Numbered from the stretch's first letter, positions 1-14,335 are shown. The stretch is DNA of 64,000 bases from Trichomonas vaginalis G3 (GCF_026262505.1 NC_067206.1:29527896-29591895); one strand, 5' to 3'. Notes: generated by a model from the letters alone, not told the origin. Numbers and translations: made by a program.

Positions 1-1739
1 GAAATGCAGGATATTATTGACCATTCTACCTAAACTTCCTGAAATTACAACAACAAAGCTTACTTATTCCAGAGAATTTGGAGAAATTGAAGTCAGACCA
101 ACCGACTCAGTTGAAATTAAGAAGTTCATACGTAAGTTTACTATGAGTTCCTTGGAATTCATTGCAACCACAAAGTCTATGGACAAAGACTGCCAATATT
201 GGATATATAAGAACATATCTGACTTATACAATCTGAAAGAATTCAAAACATATGACAATTTTGTTACGTTAGTAGCTAAATGTGTTTGGAAATAAGAAAT
301 AAAGACAAAAAAATAAAGTATGGCAACGAACAAATTAGACCTGCATGTTTTGAATTTAGCAGGACCATTACGCTTTAGTTGTTCTGCCAGGACAAATTTC
401 AATGTACAATGCTAAAATGAACCCACAATGTTTCTAAATGTAAAGCAGCAATAAGGAAATAATAACTATTCTGTCAAGAGAATAGAACGTATGCGAAACG
501 ACTATGCTGACTTAAAGAAAGAAGATAAGAGAAACCAAGCAGAACAAAATGAACATATTGGCATTTCTAACAAAAACTATCCAAAGCTGACGATTTCTTC
601 TTTTTTCAGATGTCAGAAGAAATATAAAGATACATTCAATATTTGTGAAAACTTTTGCAATACTGACAGAGGAAATCGAAAGCCACAAAATTGTTTAGAA
701 TTCACGAATTCACAATGTTTACATGTTCGTAAAACGCGCTTATAACTTTATGTACGAAAAAAGGTGTAGAAAACGGATAGATTATACCTTCTACCCTAAA
801 TTTTATTTTGCCGAATTCTGTTATAAAATTCTTGAGTAAATTGAATATGGAACACATACTTTTTCAGTAAGGACATATTGAGGTTAAAAAAGAGCGTGAA
901 AAGTTGTGTGCATTGCTCATAGTTCACCTAAATTTATTTTTGACCGTAAATTCAAATTATGACTAACACTAAAGTAACCTTACAAATGTAAACTTATATC
1001 GTTCTATTTTCTCCAGATACCAAACATACAGGAACGCTGGTTTCAGAAACAAAGCACACAAGAACTTTTGAGTGAAATTTCTCTAGGACCGAGAATTCTC
1101 GGTCTTGTCATAAACACATGAAAATCGTAAAATTTGCCAATAATTTAAGAGGATATTATGTTCATAGATTTTTAGTAAATGGCTTGTTGCAATGTGGGCT
1201 TACTCCTCTTATGCATGGCATGTTTACAATACTCTTGACGATTTACATACAGAAATGAGAAAAGAGATGGAAAACAAGCTGAAGCAAAAGACAAAACATT
1301 TCAAAAGAATACCACAGTTCGGTACCAAAAGGAAAGGAAAAAGAAACTATAAGTATCATGATTTATACTGAAGATATGGAAGACAGTGACATGTGGTTAT
1401 GTTGCATTTAGTCAGAAGAAACAACAAAAGCTTTTACGACCTTGCTAAGATTTGCAAATCTGACAGAAATTGGTTCTATCGCGAAAAACTTACCGATTTC
1501 AATGACTCCAAATGAAGATGTGAAACAAAATAGTTCAAGATACGTTACCTCAACACACTATGATATTAAGGTTGTACAATTTTTACCTTCAAAGAAGATT
1601 GCATTGTTAAAGGAAAAAATACAGAAGTTATTTTGACAACTTCAACAAGTAGGGTAAATGCACTCTTTTATTTTCAAGCTTGACTTCAGATGGCTCAGCG
1701 TACCTCTTAAGGTAAATTGCTCGTCAAATCCTTCTGCAT

Positions 1740-1990
1740 TCGAGTTCTTCATCCGGACAGGAAATATTTTCCCGACAACTGGAAAAATTTTCCGGACAAA
1801 GGGAAAAAAATTTTTCCCGACGACAGAGAACTCTTCTCAGTTGTCCGTCCGTAAACCATTCAAATTTTCGAAAATTGAGAACTTTTTTGGTCGAACTTCA
1901 GAAAAAATTTTCCTTCCGACAGAAAAAGTTTTTCCTTCCGACAGGAAAAATTTTTACTTCGACAGGACACAAAACGGATGACTGACGTTT
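1740..1990. repeat. Short palindromic repeat patch (copy of 41840-42030)
   Basis: A run of interspersed units built from TTCCGACAG or GTCGGGAAAA flanking an AAAATTTT core, in the same place relative to the ATPase gene as in Y. This copy has more units than the Y copy, so the unit number varies between elements. No protein is supported. Confidence 0.55.
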
Positions 1991-4879
1991 CCTCTCTTCT
2001 GAATGCCTTCTTCCAAAGCCAGAAGAACCGAAAGCTGCAGAACCACAACAGACTTACTTACTAAGACTAACACTTACATTTTTCAAGCTTGACTTTTTAA
2101 CAATTTGAACTTTGTTTTGCGTAGATATGAATTCTGAAAGAAGTATGAGGGTCTTGTATGACTTATTACTTCTCCCATAGTTCATTGTCTGTCAAAACTT
2201 ACCTGCATGGACTTTTCATAAGTTCCATGAATGTCTTCGGACAATCCTGGAAAATTAATGTCAGTAAGTATTTCTCTTACATCCTTACTTAACTCTCTTT
2301 GCTGTCTGTACACATATTACGACTGAGGATGTTTAAGTGTCTGAGCTTCTTGAGAATTCGACACATATCTTGTTCTCTATTCTTTAACAAGGATGAGAAG
2401 CAAAGTCATCTAGATAAAGAAGACATCTTGTGAGGTAAAGTCTTCCAATCGTAGATTGCAATTTCTTCGAAATGTATTCTATCTCTTTCTGTCTGTTTCT
2501 GAAGTGTTTCTTCTCTATATTTCTCCTGCATTTCCTTCATTAGGTCTTTGAACTTAGAATTTATTATACTCATTTATAGCATTATACTCAAAACTCTTCT
2601 TTGTATTCTTTTATCCAATTTCTAACAACTCAGAGTCTTTTATACATACTAACTTAGACTTCTTTATAATATCTTTGAACGAATTGACGGTTTGGTCAAA
2701 TTGACCAGAAGTCGACAAAATAACAACTAACTCATAGAAGATGGATTCTTCTCACTCGTATGTTCTGTGTTGTTGTGCAGCCATTTTAAGATAAGTTGAA
2801 AGGTCTTACCGACCAGGTGGTAGCAATTAGACCTGTATATACCATTCTGAGCAAATTAAAACTTGTTCATGTATAGGTTTTATCTGAGCATTTTCTAACT
2901 TCCTCTTGTTCTTATTTAAAACTTCTCAAATTTATTGTCAATGTCAGCAAGACTTTTTTTTCTAACATTTTTTAGAAAAATTAAAATTTTTATCTTTTTA
3001 GAAAGTGTCTAAGCGATTCGCTTATCTATATTCGAGACAAACTTTTTACAGCAAAACATCTGTCGACCATAAATCTTACATAGGAACAAGAAAGGTGAAT
3101 TTGTTCTAAGTTCTGTTTCTGGGAATATGACAAAGAACCATAAAACATTAAGCAGAGCAGTCTTATAAATTTGTCAATACAGATTGTTGACAGAGATTGA
3201 CGCCGATTGGAAAATGAAGTCCAACAAAAGTTCTTAGAATGCAAAGAAGACACAATGCGCTTTTCTGAAGATGAAATAGAAAACAGAATTAGCAAGAGCT
3301 GATTAAAGGACAAAGAACTTTTACATAAATTATGGTCTGCGCTCAAATTTGACATAACTCACCAGAAAGTAGAAGAAAGAAAGAAAGTAGAAGAAGAGAA
3401 GAAAGAACTGGAACCAAGAGGCCAGTTCACGAAGAAGAAATTTGACATGTAAAAATAAATTTTTATTTTTAGAACATTTCTGGGTCAATGTCAATGTTCT
3501 CTTCCTCTTTAGGAGTAAACACTGGGCTTAGACTCTAAAATCTTTTTACCAATTTACCTTGAACTTCTACAACTTTAGACTCATAATATCATAGTGCGTC
3601 TGTCTTCTTTGGTTCATAAGGTTATAACAAGTTTGGTATGCTTTCCTTCTTTTAAGGTTGAGAACCCTTCTGTCAAAACTTTCTTTGACTGTTAAACAAA
3701 CCTTCTATGTTCTAAGTCTTCAAAATTTCGCACCATTTTTAGTCACAATAGCAAACTTATAACTGGTTCGATGTTCCAAAATTTGCTGAATGTAGACTTT
3801 TCAAAAGTTTGTAGAAGTAAACATTCAAATATTGCGATGAGCTAACTTATCTTTGTTCTGTCATGTACTTATTTACTGAGATGAATTTTGCCATCTTTTT
3901 CTATCGGATTAAAAAATATTTTTTTAAAATTTACTCTAGAAAAAATTTTCTTTGTATATACACCATTCTTGTACGTCTAAAAGACTTTTGACATTTGCAA
4001 GAATAATGTTCGTTTTAGACGCTGCATATAACATACTCTTGACAATATTGTTTATATTCATCATTATAAAAGACTTTTCATCTTAAACACTCAAAGTCGC
4101 TTTCTTTCTATATGAACAGTTCATATCACTCTTGTTTGCCTTCTAACAATTTTGTCTCTCTCTCGGGTATGTGGAATTGTTCTTGGATTGAAGTTAGAAT
4201 ATCTAATGTCATGAAATATGGAGAACAAGTGGTGTGTAAAAGTCAGATGTCAAACATTCTGACAAAGCGTCAAAATATTCAGTATCTTGCATATATGAGG
4301 AATCTGACGTTCTTGACGACTACATATCTTTCTGTCAGAACTTTCTAACTTCATCGGAACAGCATTGTTTGAAACCATAATGAAGTTTGCAACATTCTCA
4401 CAAAACTCTTGAGTCTTTATACTTTCTTTTCAACAAACTCCAACTTTATCTGTTATAAGACTCTTTCAAAGCATCTGAGTTTAAAACTTTTGTTGTATCT
4501 ATACTTTGAAGTTCATTGCAAACTATAAGTTTCATATTCTCAATTGAAGATTAAATTTACCACAGATGTTTTCTAATGTTTGTCATTAGGGTTCGAATAA
4601 CCTTCTAAAAGTTTGCATAGAATATCTGTAAAGAATTGTGTTCTTACATGTTCCTTGTTTTCCAATTATAATGACGAGCAGTTTTTCATTTTTACACTTG
4701 GATGTTGTAAGATGTTTGCAAACAACATAAGATATACTCATAAACCTTTTCGTTTCCATTGCATATATTTCTTTGACATGGTCTAACAAGCTTCTATAAT
4801 ATTTTCTTTCCATTCTACTTGTTCATATTATATTCAGTGAAGATAGAATAGAAGTTTGGAGATGGTGTTAATAGAATCT

Positions 4880-5587
4880 AGTCATGTGATTTTATCCCAA
4901 GCATTATGGGATTCTATTTTTGTCCCTATCGTTATCCCAAATTGAATTTTTTTTGGAATTTAAAATTTTTTTTCTCCATGTAACTTAATTTTAATTTTTA
5001 CCACTAAAATGCAATTATTTCAACAAATTAATGAGTAATAATATTTTGAATTTATAATAAATATTATAAATCTCCTCAATTTATATTAATATTGTATTAA
5101 TTTTTGTTTGAAAATATAAAATCTTCAAGTAAATGATGTGAATTTAATATTTTAGAATGTTGTTTAATTGCTACTATATTATGCATGTAAAATTTTGTTA
5201 CAATACATTTTACTATGGATCCCATTGCCCAATTGGAGCAGAAATTGAGAGGTGGGATTGGGCTAGCCCAATTCAAAATATCCCAGGGTGGAAATAAAAA
5301 AATTAACAATTCAAATAAAGCATCTTAAATAATAATGATAAAAAGAAATTTTGTATGAATTTCAATCAAATTTGTTTTTTATTCAACTTAAGAATCACTT
5401 CATTAATGAAAGAAGTCGGGTCCACAACATACCCCGATCTTGAAACGAAAACACATGTTTTTTGATGCCATAAACGGGGTGGTCGCCAGCAAAAAAAAGA
5501 TGTCAAAATTTATCCCAAAAATTAAAAAAAAAATCGAAAGAAAGTTGCATCCAGGATTATAAAATTTTAAGTTTTCACATCTCTTAT
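4880..5587. mobile_element. ~0.7 kb insert inside the helicase copy of Maverick A, family unknown
   Basis: Sequence on both sides matches the reverse complement of the Y helicase gene near 38990. These ~708 bases have no counterpart in Y. The motif ATAGAACT lies at the right edge (588-595 of the 5 kb block), and a near copy, ATAGAATCT, lies at the left edge (4871-4879), which suggests a target-site duplication of about 8 bp. The insert is very AT-rich and has no open frame above about 80 codons that looks real. It holds palindromes such as ATTGGGCTAGCCCAAT. I see no convincing terminal inverted repeats and no LTR signature. It is probably a small non-autonomous DNA element, but the family cannot be assigned. 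Confidence 0.55.
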
Positions 5588-8500
5588 ATAGAACTTTATA
5601 CTCGAACTGAAAAATTCTTCTAACTTTGACAATAAGATATCCCAAGCATCTAACATCTTCATAACCAACTTGTACGCACTTTTATTTTTCTTAAGTTTCT
5701 TGTCTACATTCTTTTCTGAAACTATTTGTCGCTTTAGGTTTGTTAAAGACTACATCCCATTACTTTCATAACATAAATTCTGGGGCAGATCGACATAAAT
5801 GACTAAACGTTTCCAAATTCTCGACTGCTTGTTATAGTCTCGAATGACACATATTTCTGAAATGCTGAAGTCATAAAAATCTGAAACATCTATTCTGTAC
5901 ATTTTATAAGAATAAAAAATATATTATATTTTTTATTTCTTGACTTTGTTTTTCCATTGTTGCATTTTGTTGTTCTTGAGCTATTTGTGTTGAAGTTGTC
6001 TTGTAATACAATACTTTCACCAGTTGCATCTTCCAATTTCGAAAACTTTCTTGCCGTCATTGACAAATACATAGGACATAAAAGTTTTACTAGGAACAAA
6101 GTTTGCTTCAACTAATGTCAACGTTATACTTGCCAAAGTGTTTGAGTTTCACTAAGGTTGAAAATTTGCATTCGAATGAACAATAGGCAAACCAGCAGAG
6201 AAAGTATTGTTTATACGCATAAGTATTTTTTGTCATAATAGTTTCTGTCGACATTCGAATAACACTTTGAACCTAGTTTGAAACAATATATAAGATTTGG
6301 TGTGCCTTTAATGTCAATGGAATAACATTCTTGTATAACACCTTTCCTGTTTATAGAACTGTTGTAGCTAAAAACAGAAATAAGTTTGTATTATAGCTCA
6401 TATCGTTTATAGTAAACTCAGTCGGACATCCAAACATAATTGAAACCTGCTCTAGTTGCCAGCACACATGTTACACCCGTACTTAAAGTATTAAATAAGT
6501 CAACAAACCTGTTGGTGGCATATCTGAGCGTAAGTATCTTCAAAGGAGATATTTTTTTACCATTCACAACAATAAAGTCTCTGGCTGTCAAAAGAGCAAA
6601 ACAGGCTTTTAGTCGTCATTGTGTTTAAGGTAGTTTACAATATCGTCCTTGAGGACTTTGTAAGTTTCGTTGTTATAGAATATTATATGACTCAGGGTTT
6701 TTAGTCGTAATAGTATAAACCATTATGTCTTCTGCCATTTACTTAGCAAATAAACTTTAATGAAATGTTTGTGGTCGTCAAATATTTTTTAAAGTCTGGG
6801 AAACTTATATTTTAAGTCAACGTTTTCACCTCTTTTTCATAACGTATATCTTGTCAATGACATTATTATGAAACACCACAGCAACTAATGTCGGGTTCTA
6901 TTTCTTTGATGTTTATATCGTCTGCCTCTGTCAAAAGTTTTCAAAGGTTCTTTCAAACTTCATGAGAGTGCAATGACATATGAGTTCACTTTTACAGGGT
7001 TGTGTTCGACAATTTTAACATTATACTTAAAGCTTGACAATCTTCTCCTGAGTTTGAAGTTTGTCTTTCAGTTGTTTGGTAATCGTTTCGAATATCTGCA
7101 ACAGAACTTAAGTCTCTGTTAACTTCAGGATATAGTTGGTTCTTTTACAGGAAACATGTTATACCATCTTCGTCTTCGTTATGCGTTTCCCCATTTCAAC
7201 ATCTCTGTCTTTGACATTGACAATAACATTTGACTGTTTGTTTGAGTTGTGTGAATTTAACTTCACATCTGCCACCGCCATTAAACCTTTTGAAACACTT
7301 ACGCTTCTATTTTTCGAAAAATGACTTACTTAGAATAAAAGATGGACGTATTCGGATATCTCTTTTGAATTGAAGCAAAACAAGTTTATACTCACAAACA
7401 ATACAAGTTCATTGACAGAATAGTTCTTTATACAACAGATGTAAATGTTATAGAATACAGTCTTTGCTGAACCTAAATATTTTCACTAAAGCAAAGAAAG
7501 TTGGTTATACTTGAAATGGTGAAAGTTTCTTGAAGCAGACAAAAAATATACTTCAAAACTTACAGATATTTCTAAAGGTTAAGTTTTATTATACAGTATT
7601 ATGTCAAAACAGGTGTCATAACTATTTACGATGGTGAGAAAAGTGTCACAAGAAACAACTTACTGTGACCCATGCTGCCAAATCTGCTCGATGGAAAACT
7701 GTTTCGTTATTGCCAATCTGAGAGCCCCAGCAGTTTCATCGAAACGAATCTTCAAAAGAGCATCTTCCGTGGAAAAGTGCTATTGGTTATTGTAAACTTT
7801 CTTTGCTCTCAATTCATCTGGACCGTCTCTGTCACCAGTATATGTATTTGAACTGTACAACAGTTGAAATTACCACCCATAAAGTCTTCTGAGTCAGCAA
7901 ATGGAATTGCCAAGCCAAAATTTGAACGGTCTCATTGTATTATGAGTTTTTTGACCTCTGTATGAGTCCATACTTTCCACATATGGCATTAATTAGAACT
8001 TGCATTTTCAGGGTCGTTAATGGTTGTGTAATGTTGGTTTGTTAAAGTTCATAGCATCTAATGTCAAGTTGATATGACCTCATATCTTTCAACTGGTAGA
8101 AATATTCTTCTCTTGGATAATATTTTGCCATCTATGGTTTATATGATATTTAATACCAGCGTGGTGTAGAAACAAGATAGTCATTTATAGTTCGTCTGAA
8201 CAGTACAAAACATAGTATCTGCTGTTTCATTGCAGTTGTTAAGGCAATATCTGTTCTTGCACCTGGTGTCAGCACTTTGGTTTCCAACTTTCACGCTGCA
8301 AATCTTTGACAAGATATTTGGTGTTAGGAAATAAGTGGAACTGCAATATATTTGGCAGCTAAAGCATTTGAAATATCGGCGTCCAAAATTAGACTGCAAG
8401 TCTGCTTTCTATTCTCTTGCATTCAAATTTTGACTGCATGAAAAGTCCCTACTGCACCCACCATTATCCTTCATATAGTAGTTTACTTAATTATGATAGA

Positions 8501-11500
8501 ACCCAAAGTCTATAGTCAACTTTGTTTTTGCAAAAGGCAGCGAATGTTCTATGTTGCTTTGGCTTCAATAGCGTGAATGCGTTCTTGTGTTGGTGCAATG
8601 ACTAAGTTATTTTTGCTTGGAGTAAGTTCGATAGAAATTTTTCATGCCAGTTTGGCAAGTATCTTAAAAACCTGAAGATGAGGAAGATGACAAAGAAAAC
8701 TCTAAGTTTCAGTTTTACTTTAGTGCAGCAGTTCCATCTGAACCAGAAAGGTTAACATAACTCCTGGACGTTAGGGTCAAGTCTTCTTATTTTCCTCAAT
8801 AGTTTGCATACTGGTCTGTTTGTTCTCTAGCTTGTGTTGTACTGAGTTTCTCAAAGCCGAACCATTCATAGTTTGCCCATGTTACTGTTTGAACTAAAGT
8901 CAGAGTTAAATATATCTTATATCCATAAAAACTTCTGGAGCATATATTGGTATCCGACATAGAAAATTCCATTGCAACTTTCTGTCAGACAACTTGGCAG
9001 AGTTTTATTTCAATGTCTTGTTCCACGTTTATAGAATGAGTTGTCATAGAATAATATGAAACCTGTCGCAAGCAATATCTTACTGTGTTGAAAGAACACT
9101 TCTCAAACTCACCTACGTTTCCATAAGAAACAGCAGTTGTATATTCGTAAGTTCCAGGAACTATTCTGACCTTCTAATCTGGCATTGTCGCATTCGTTTA
9201 TACCATTGGAACATTTCCGTTCATGGGCATCCAAACTGTTGGCGTAATATTCTGAGCGGCTCGTACATTTCATATGTGGTAAAACATTAGAATAGTTGGA
9301 TTTATATGTCATATATAGAACCCACTCGGACCAAGCTTTACTTTCTTCTGGCTGAGTTTTTAACTCTTCTTTTCCTTCATTGCCACTACTTTCACTAATG
9401 AAGTTACCTTACTTCATACTTTCACTTTGTTCTACTCTTCTCTTTCTTCTTGGTGCGCTTTTGGTAACTTGCCCTTGCTTCAAGTTGTTGCATCTTTGCC
9501 TCATTGTTACCTAGTTTATGTTGTAAATTTCCATGTCTTTTTGCCCTTTGGGTCTGGTTCGCCCCCATCTCAGGTAACCAATATCTAAAAGATTTTGTCA
9601 TAGTTGTATTTTGAGTCGTCGCTTATTGTTTGCATGACTCTTTTCCTGAGTTTCCGGTTCAAGCTCTTCAAATATAGCTTGTCCATATGGGAATAAGCTC
9701 GTTTCAAATATATGTTTTTGTAGCCATTCTGGTTTTCTTTCCATGTTACCAATAATATCTTTTGTGAATGGCGAAAGCTTTTACCCAACGTTTCAGTCTT
9801 TGCGTCATTTATTTCTGTAGTTGGTTTTATTTTGTCATGGAACATGTTTTTCAATACTAACATTCTATTTGGTACTGTCCATTAGTTTTCTTAAATATTC
9901 ATCTCCTTCTCGTTCATTGTCTGCAAAGTAAGTTTTTATGACATTATTGCAAACATTCGTTTGCACAGGTCATGTACAAATAGGTCTCTTCCTTCTCTCT
10001 CCCTAACTCTCTTTCTAAACTCTTCACCAAATATACCATATCTATGGTTCTGTGTAGTTCTTTGAGATAAATGTTCTAGAACGTCAGGTGTTATATTTCC
10101 CTCAGCCATGTTCATTTTCATACTGGTCCAAAATATTCTTCATCTTTCATATCTTTCAATGGCATTTAAAGCCGCGCACTGAAAATACCAGCTTATCTGG
10201 TTCACCTTTCACTTCCATTGCGTCTACAACTTCTTGAATTTGAGGTTGTAGTTTATGAACCACTATTCCGGATTAGCTTTTATGACCTCATCTCATTGTA
10301 GTTCCATAGTCTGCAGAAACAAAAGTAGGTTTGTTTCCATATTGGTTTAGGTTCTGAATGAACTTTAAACAATGTTTCATTTCTATATATGTTTTGTTGA
10401 AATTTAACCTTTATTTTCACCGAAGTTCAGCCAAAGAATTGAACTTTCATATGGTCGTAAAGTAAAAGGATTATTGTATTTGCGTCACGCTACATTCATC
10501 CTTTCAGTACTTCATTCTATGCTGAAATATTTTCATCTGATGTTGGAGTCTTTGTATGTCGGTAAACATTTTTTCGATATCCTTTCTACTATGTCAGGCC
10601 GAATTTTGCTTGAACTCTTGGAAAAGATTCCATATTCTCACTCATACACTTTGAGGGTTCAAGATTTTTCGGCTGTTCCAAATCTTCATCTAGTTCTGTG
10701 AAGTTAGTTTCCAAAGGAGGAGACTTGTTCGTTTTCCTTCAGGCTCTTCTAGCCTGTTGTTGCTGAACTATTCTTCCGTGTCTGTTGATTATCTGAACTT
10801 TCTTCCTGTGGAGTTCTTGTACCTCATCTGCTGGCGCATTCTATATTCCGAGACCGTTTTTTAACAAGTTCCCTCTCTAAGTCATCCGACTCATAAACCT
10901 TTCTTCTTTCGTCCGTCTCTATTTTACGCGTTTTCATAGAAGAGAGTTGAATTTATCATTTAGCTCTTGACATCAAATATCTCGAGTAAATTCATCCATG
11001 TCATTTGGGATGATATGCTATTAAATCATATCCCTTAGCGGGCTTGTATTTTCCAGGTTTGAGATTATATCCGATTTGATGCTGAACCATAAAGCTAAAT
11101 AGGTTCGGTAGTATTTCCTTCCTTGAACTTTCTAATAGACTTCTTTATATCTGTCACTAAAGTCAAGAGTATGTGTAACCATAATCTTCCTTAACATTTT
11201 TTAAAATTCTTGGTTTCCTTTTTCTCTACTTCTTTTATGTCTTTGCTCTGTTTGTGGTTGCTGTGCTTGGTTGTGGAGGTGGTTTGTGTTGTCTGTTGGT
11301 TGTTGTTTTGTTGGTGCTGGATTTTGAACTGTTGGTTGTTGTGTTGGTTTTGGTGTCATGCTGTGTCTGTGTCCATGTGACGATGTGAATGTTTTAGGTA
11401 GTCCTGGTGCAGGTTTTCTCTGGAGGGTTTGGTGGTATATTAAGTTCCACCAGCTGGCACATATGTTCCATCTGCAGCCATAATGTCCTATCTTGACTTT

Positions 11501-13302
11501 CGTTTTTAAGAAAAGCATTTACTAGGTCTGTTTTGGTCTGTTTAACTCTTTTTTCTTGACTTTCCACAACAGCTGCTCTAACGGGCGTCATAGGCACTTT
11601 GAATGCCTTGCCTGTTCTCGTTGCTGCATCTGTTATTTTCGTTCATTATTTTGTGCTACTTCTCTTAACTCCTTTTGTCGAAACCTTCATGATCTTTTCA
11701 GTTTCTTTCAGATGAAGAAGTCGTTCACTAGTTTCACTTACTATGAATGACTTCGAAGCATTCTTAAAGTCAGCATTCATTAAAGTGCTATGTTGAACTG
11801 TCTTCATTCTCGCTTGTATTTTTGTCCTTTATTGACCTATATAGTTGGGCTGCTTTTGGCCGTTGGCTTGGCATCTAACCAGTCATTATTAGCTTTTATA
11901 TATTCTGCGCTTTTCATTGCCTTTTGCATGGCTGCCGTCGTTATTTTACTTTTCTTGTGCTAAGTTTTCATACTTACGGTTTGGTTTGCAACTGTAAAAG
12001 TTTTTCTGCTTTACATTTGCTTCAACTTCTTTTTTATACTCATCGCCTATCCATATACTTGTCTTCATGCGCTTTTTTTTTATCTCTTCATCTTTCAGTA
12101 CTTTATATTGAGTATGTATGGTTTTCAATAATTTATAACATCTTGTGTCATTTTGCTACTTCTGCTGCTCTTTTTCTGACACTTTTTTCGCATATCCTCT
12201 TGTACTTAGTTCTTTCAGTTGTTCTTCTTTCTTCTTTTTCTCTACGTTTAACTCATTGAGTTTCTTTGTGTGTCTGTCATATTCTAGTTTCTTTTCGTTT
12301 TCGCTTATTTGTTTCTGTATGTCTATGTTTGACTTTTTGACATCTGTTTTGATTTTGATGTGAACTCAAATTCATTTGACTTTGAGGGTTATAAGCTGTT
12401 TCCGTCTGCAGCTCCACCATAGCCTGCCATTTTCGCCTAAAAGTGCCGCTCTTAAACCTCCACTCTGTCACCAATAACTCGGTTTTAAAAGCATAGGGTT
12501 GCTTGACATTTGTTTGCAACATAGTGGGGTCATTCATCATTTGTTGTTGCAACTGTTGTTGTGTGTGGTGTCAGTTTTACTATTGGATTGTTCAAATGCT
12601 CCCTGCCCTCTTACGTATATCTTTACGTAGCTTACGTGGATTTTAAGTGAAGTTAAAAAGCGGTTTTTTGACAGATGTTTATATGACACTTTTTGTTTCA
12701 GCTCAAAAAACTACTGCTCAAAGTGTTTCTGTGTCGTTTTGTAATATTTTATATTGTTCTATAATATTTTTTAAAGTACTCCAAATATTTACTTTAGAAA
12801 AGTGGGTCTATCTCTATGAGCGTTGACGATAGACCATTATTGTATTCGAACAAATATATACTATCGTATTGTTAAAAATATTTGACAAGTGTATGTGTTC
12901 GTGTAAATCATCCAGTCAAAAGTTTGTCGATAGTTGAAAAATATGTATTTAAAAGTCAAAATGTTAAGTTATCTTCTCAAATATTTGAGATGTGGAAACG
13001 GTTTGCCAACGGAGACTTTTCAATAAAATAAAATTATAGATGGGTCTCCGTTGACGAAAACGGTTTATTTCAAACTTTTCTATTGAGTGGTCCGAAAAAA
13101 AACAGTTCATTTTCATAATGGAAGGAAGAAAACACAAGTTGTCGCAAACAATCGTCGACACCCTGCAGTTAAAGTTCCTACACTTTTGTATCTCACATTC
13201 TCAAAACCCTTAGACCTCCTAATAATCACAAAGCAATTCCTCATACAATCTGCCAAACAAATTGTCCAACAATTGGGTTCATTCTTCTCAAAACACTAAC
13301 AG

Positions 13303-13402
13303 NNNNNNNNNNNNNNNNNNNNNNNNNNNNNNNNNNNNNNNNNNNNNNNNNNNNNNNNNNNNNNNNNNNNNNNNNNNNNNNNNNNNNNNNNNNNNNNNNN
13401 NN
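13303..13402. other. 100-N assembly gap
   Basis: Exactly 100 N. The left side ends in a copy of the ~400-aa gene (Y equivalent about 31330) and the right side starts in a copy of the 193-aa gene (Y equivalent about 37750). The two sides therefore overlap by about 6.4 kb of element sequence instead of continuing one another. The round number suggests a placeholder of unknown size. Confidence 0.95.
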
Positions 13403-13915
13403 CACCTCTTTCATAACGTATATCTTGTCAATGACATTATATGAAACACGACAGCAACTAATGTCGGGTTCTATTTCTTTGATGTTTATATCGTCTGCCT
13501 CTGTCAAAAGTTTCAAGAGTTCTTTCAAAACTTCATGAGGTGCAATGACATATGAGTTCACTTTTACAGGGTTGTGTTCGACCAAGTTTAACATTATACT
13601 TAAAGCTTGACAAATCTTCTCCTGAGTTTGAAGTTTGTCTTTCAGTTGTTGGTAATCGTTTCGAATATCTGCAACAGAACTTAAGTCTCTGTTAACTTCA
13701 GGATATGTTGGTTCTTTTACAGGAACAATTGTTATACCATCTTCGTCTTCGTATGGTTTCCCCATTTCAACATCTCTGTCTTTGACATTGACAATAACAC
13801 TTTGACTGTTTGTTTGAGTTGGTGAATTTAACTTCACATCTGCCACCGCCATTAAACCTTTTGAAACACTTACGCTTCTATTTTTCGGAAATGACATTTT
13901 ACTTAGAATAAAAAG

Positions 13916-14335
13916 ATGGACGTATTCGGATATCTCTTTGAATTGAAGCAAAACAAAGTTTATACTCACAAACAATACAAGTTCATTGACAGAATAGTTC
14001 TTTATACAAACAATGGTAAATGTTATAGAATAGCAGTCTTTGCTGAACCTAAATATTTTTATAAAGCAAAGAAAGTTGGTATAACTGAAATGGTGAAAGT
14101 TCTTGAAGCAGACAAAAATATAACTTCAAAACTTACAGATATTTCTAAAGGTAAGTTTATAATACAGTATTATGTCAAAACAGGTGTCATAACTATTTAC
14201 GATGGTGAGAAAAGTGTCAAAGAACAACTTACTGACCTGCTGCCAAAATCTGCTCGATGGAAACTGTCGTTATGCCAATCTGAGGAGCCCCAGCAGGTTT
14301 CATCGAACGAATCTTCAAAAGAGCATCTTCCGTGA
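13916..14335 (+). CDS. 139-aa conserved Maverick protein (copy B)
   Basis: Same protein as 36823-37242 in Maverick Y. It starts with ATG a few bases from the divergent start of the 193-aa gene. Its 3' end overlaps the antisense 3' end of the capsid gene by about 107 bases. The frame survives in both B and Y, which supports a real gene despite the overlap. No known domain is recognised. Confidence 0.6.
   Translation: MDVFGYLFELKQNKVYTHKQYKFIDRIVLYTNNGKCYRIAVFAEPKYFYKAKKVGITEMVKVLEADKNITSKLTDISKGKFIIQYYVKTGVITIYDGEKSVKEQLTDLLPKSARWKLSLCQSEEPQQVSSNESSKEHLP

Larger units (their letters stand above)
1..13302 (-). mobile_element. Maverick/Polinton copy A, partial and heavily broken
   Basis: This is a reverse-orientation relative of 31330-43755 of Maverick Y. 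Parts in order: about 1-750 is the 304-aa protein gene, 1060-1680 the KilA-N-like gene, 1740-1990 the GTCGG/GGAAAATTTTCC repeat patch, 2090-2990 the packaging ATPase, 3010-3450 the 149-aa gene, 3470-3890 the SSB-like gene, 3930-5900 the helicase (holding a foreign insert), 5930-6740 the penton-like gene, 6745-7320 the 193-aa gene, 7330-7760 the antisense 139-aa gene, 7690-9290 the major capsid gene, 9310-12650 the virion protein genes, and 12650-13302 the promoter region and start of the ~400-aa gene. Nearly every gene is broken, with many dozens of breaks in total. The differences from Y are mainly small length changes rather than substitutions. That fits low-quality sequence at least as well as old decay. 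Both ends of the element are missing. Confidence 0.85.
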
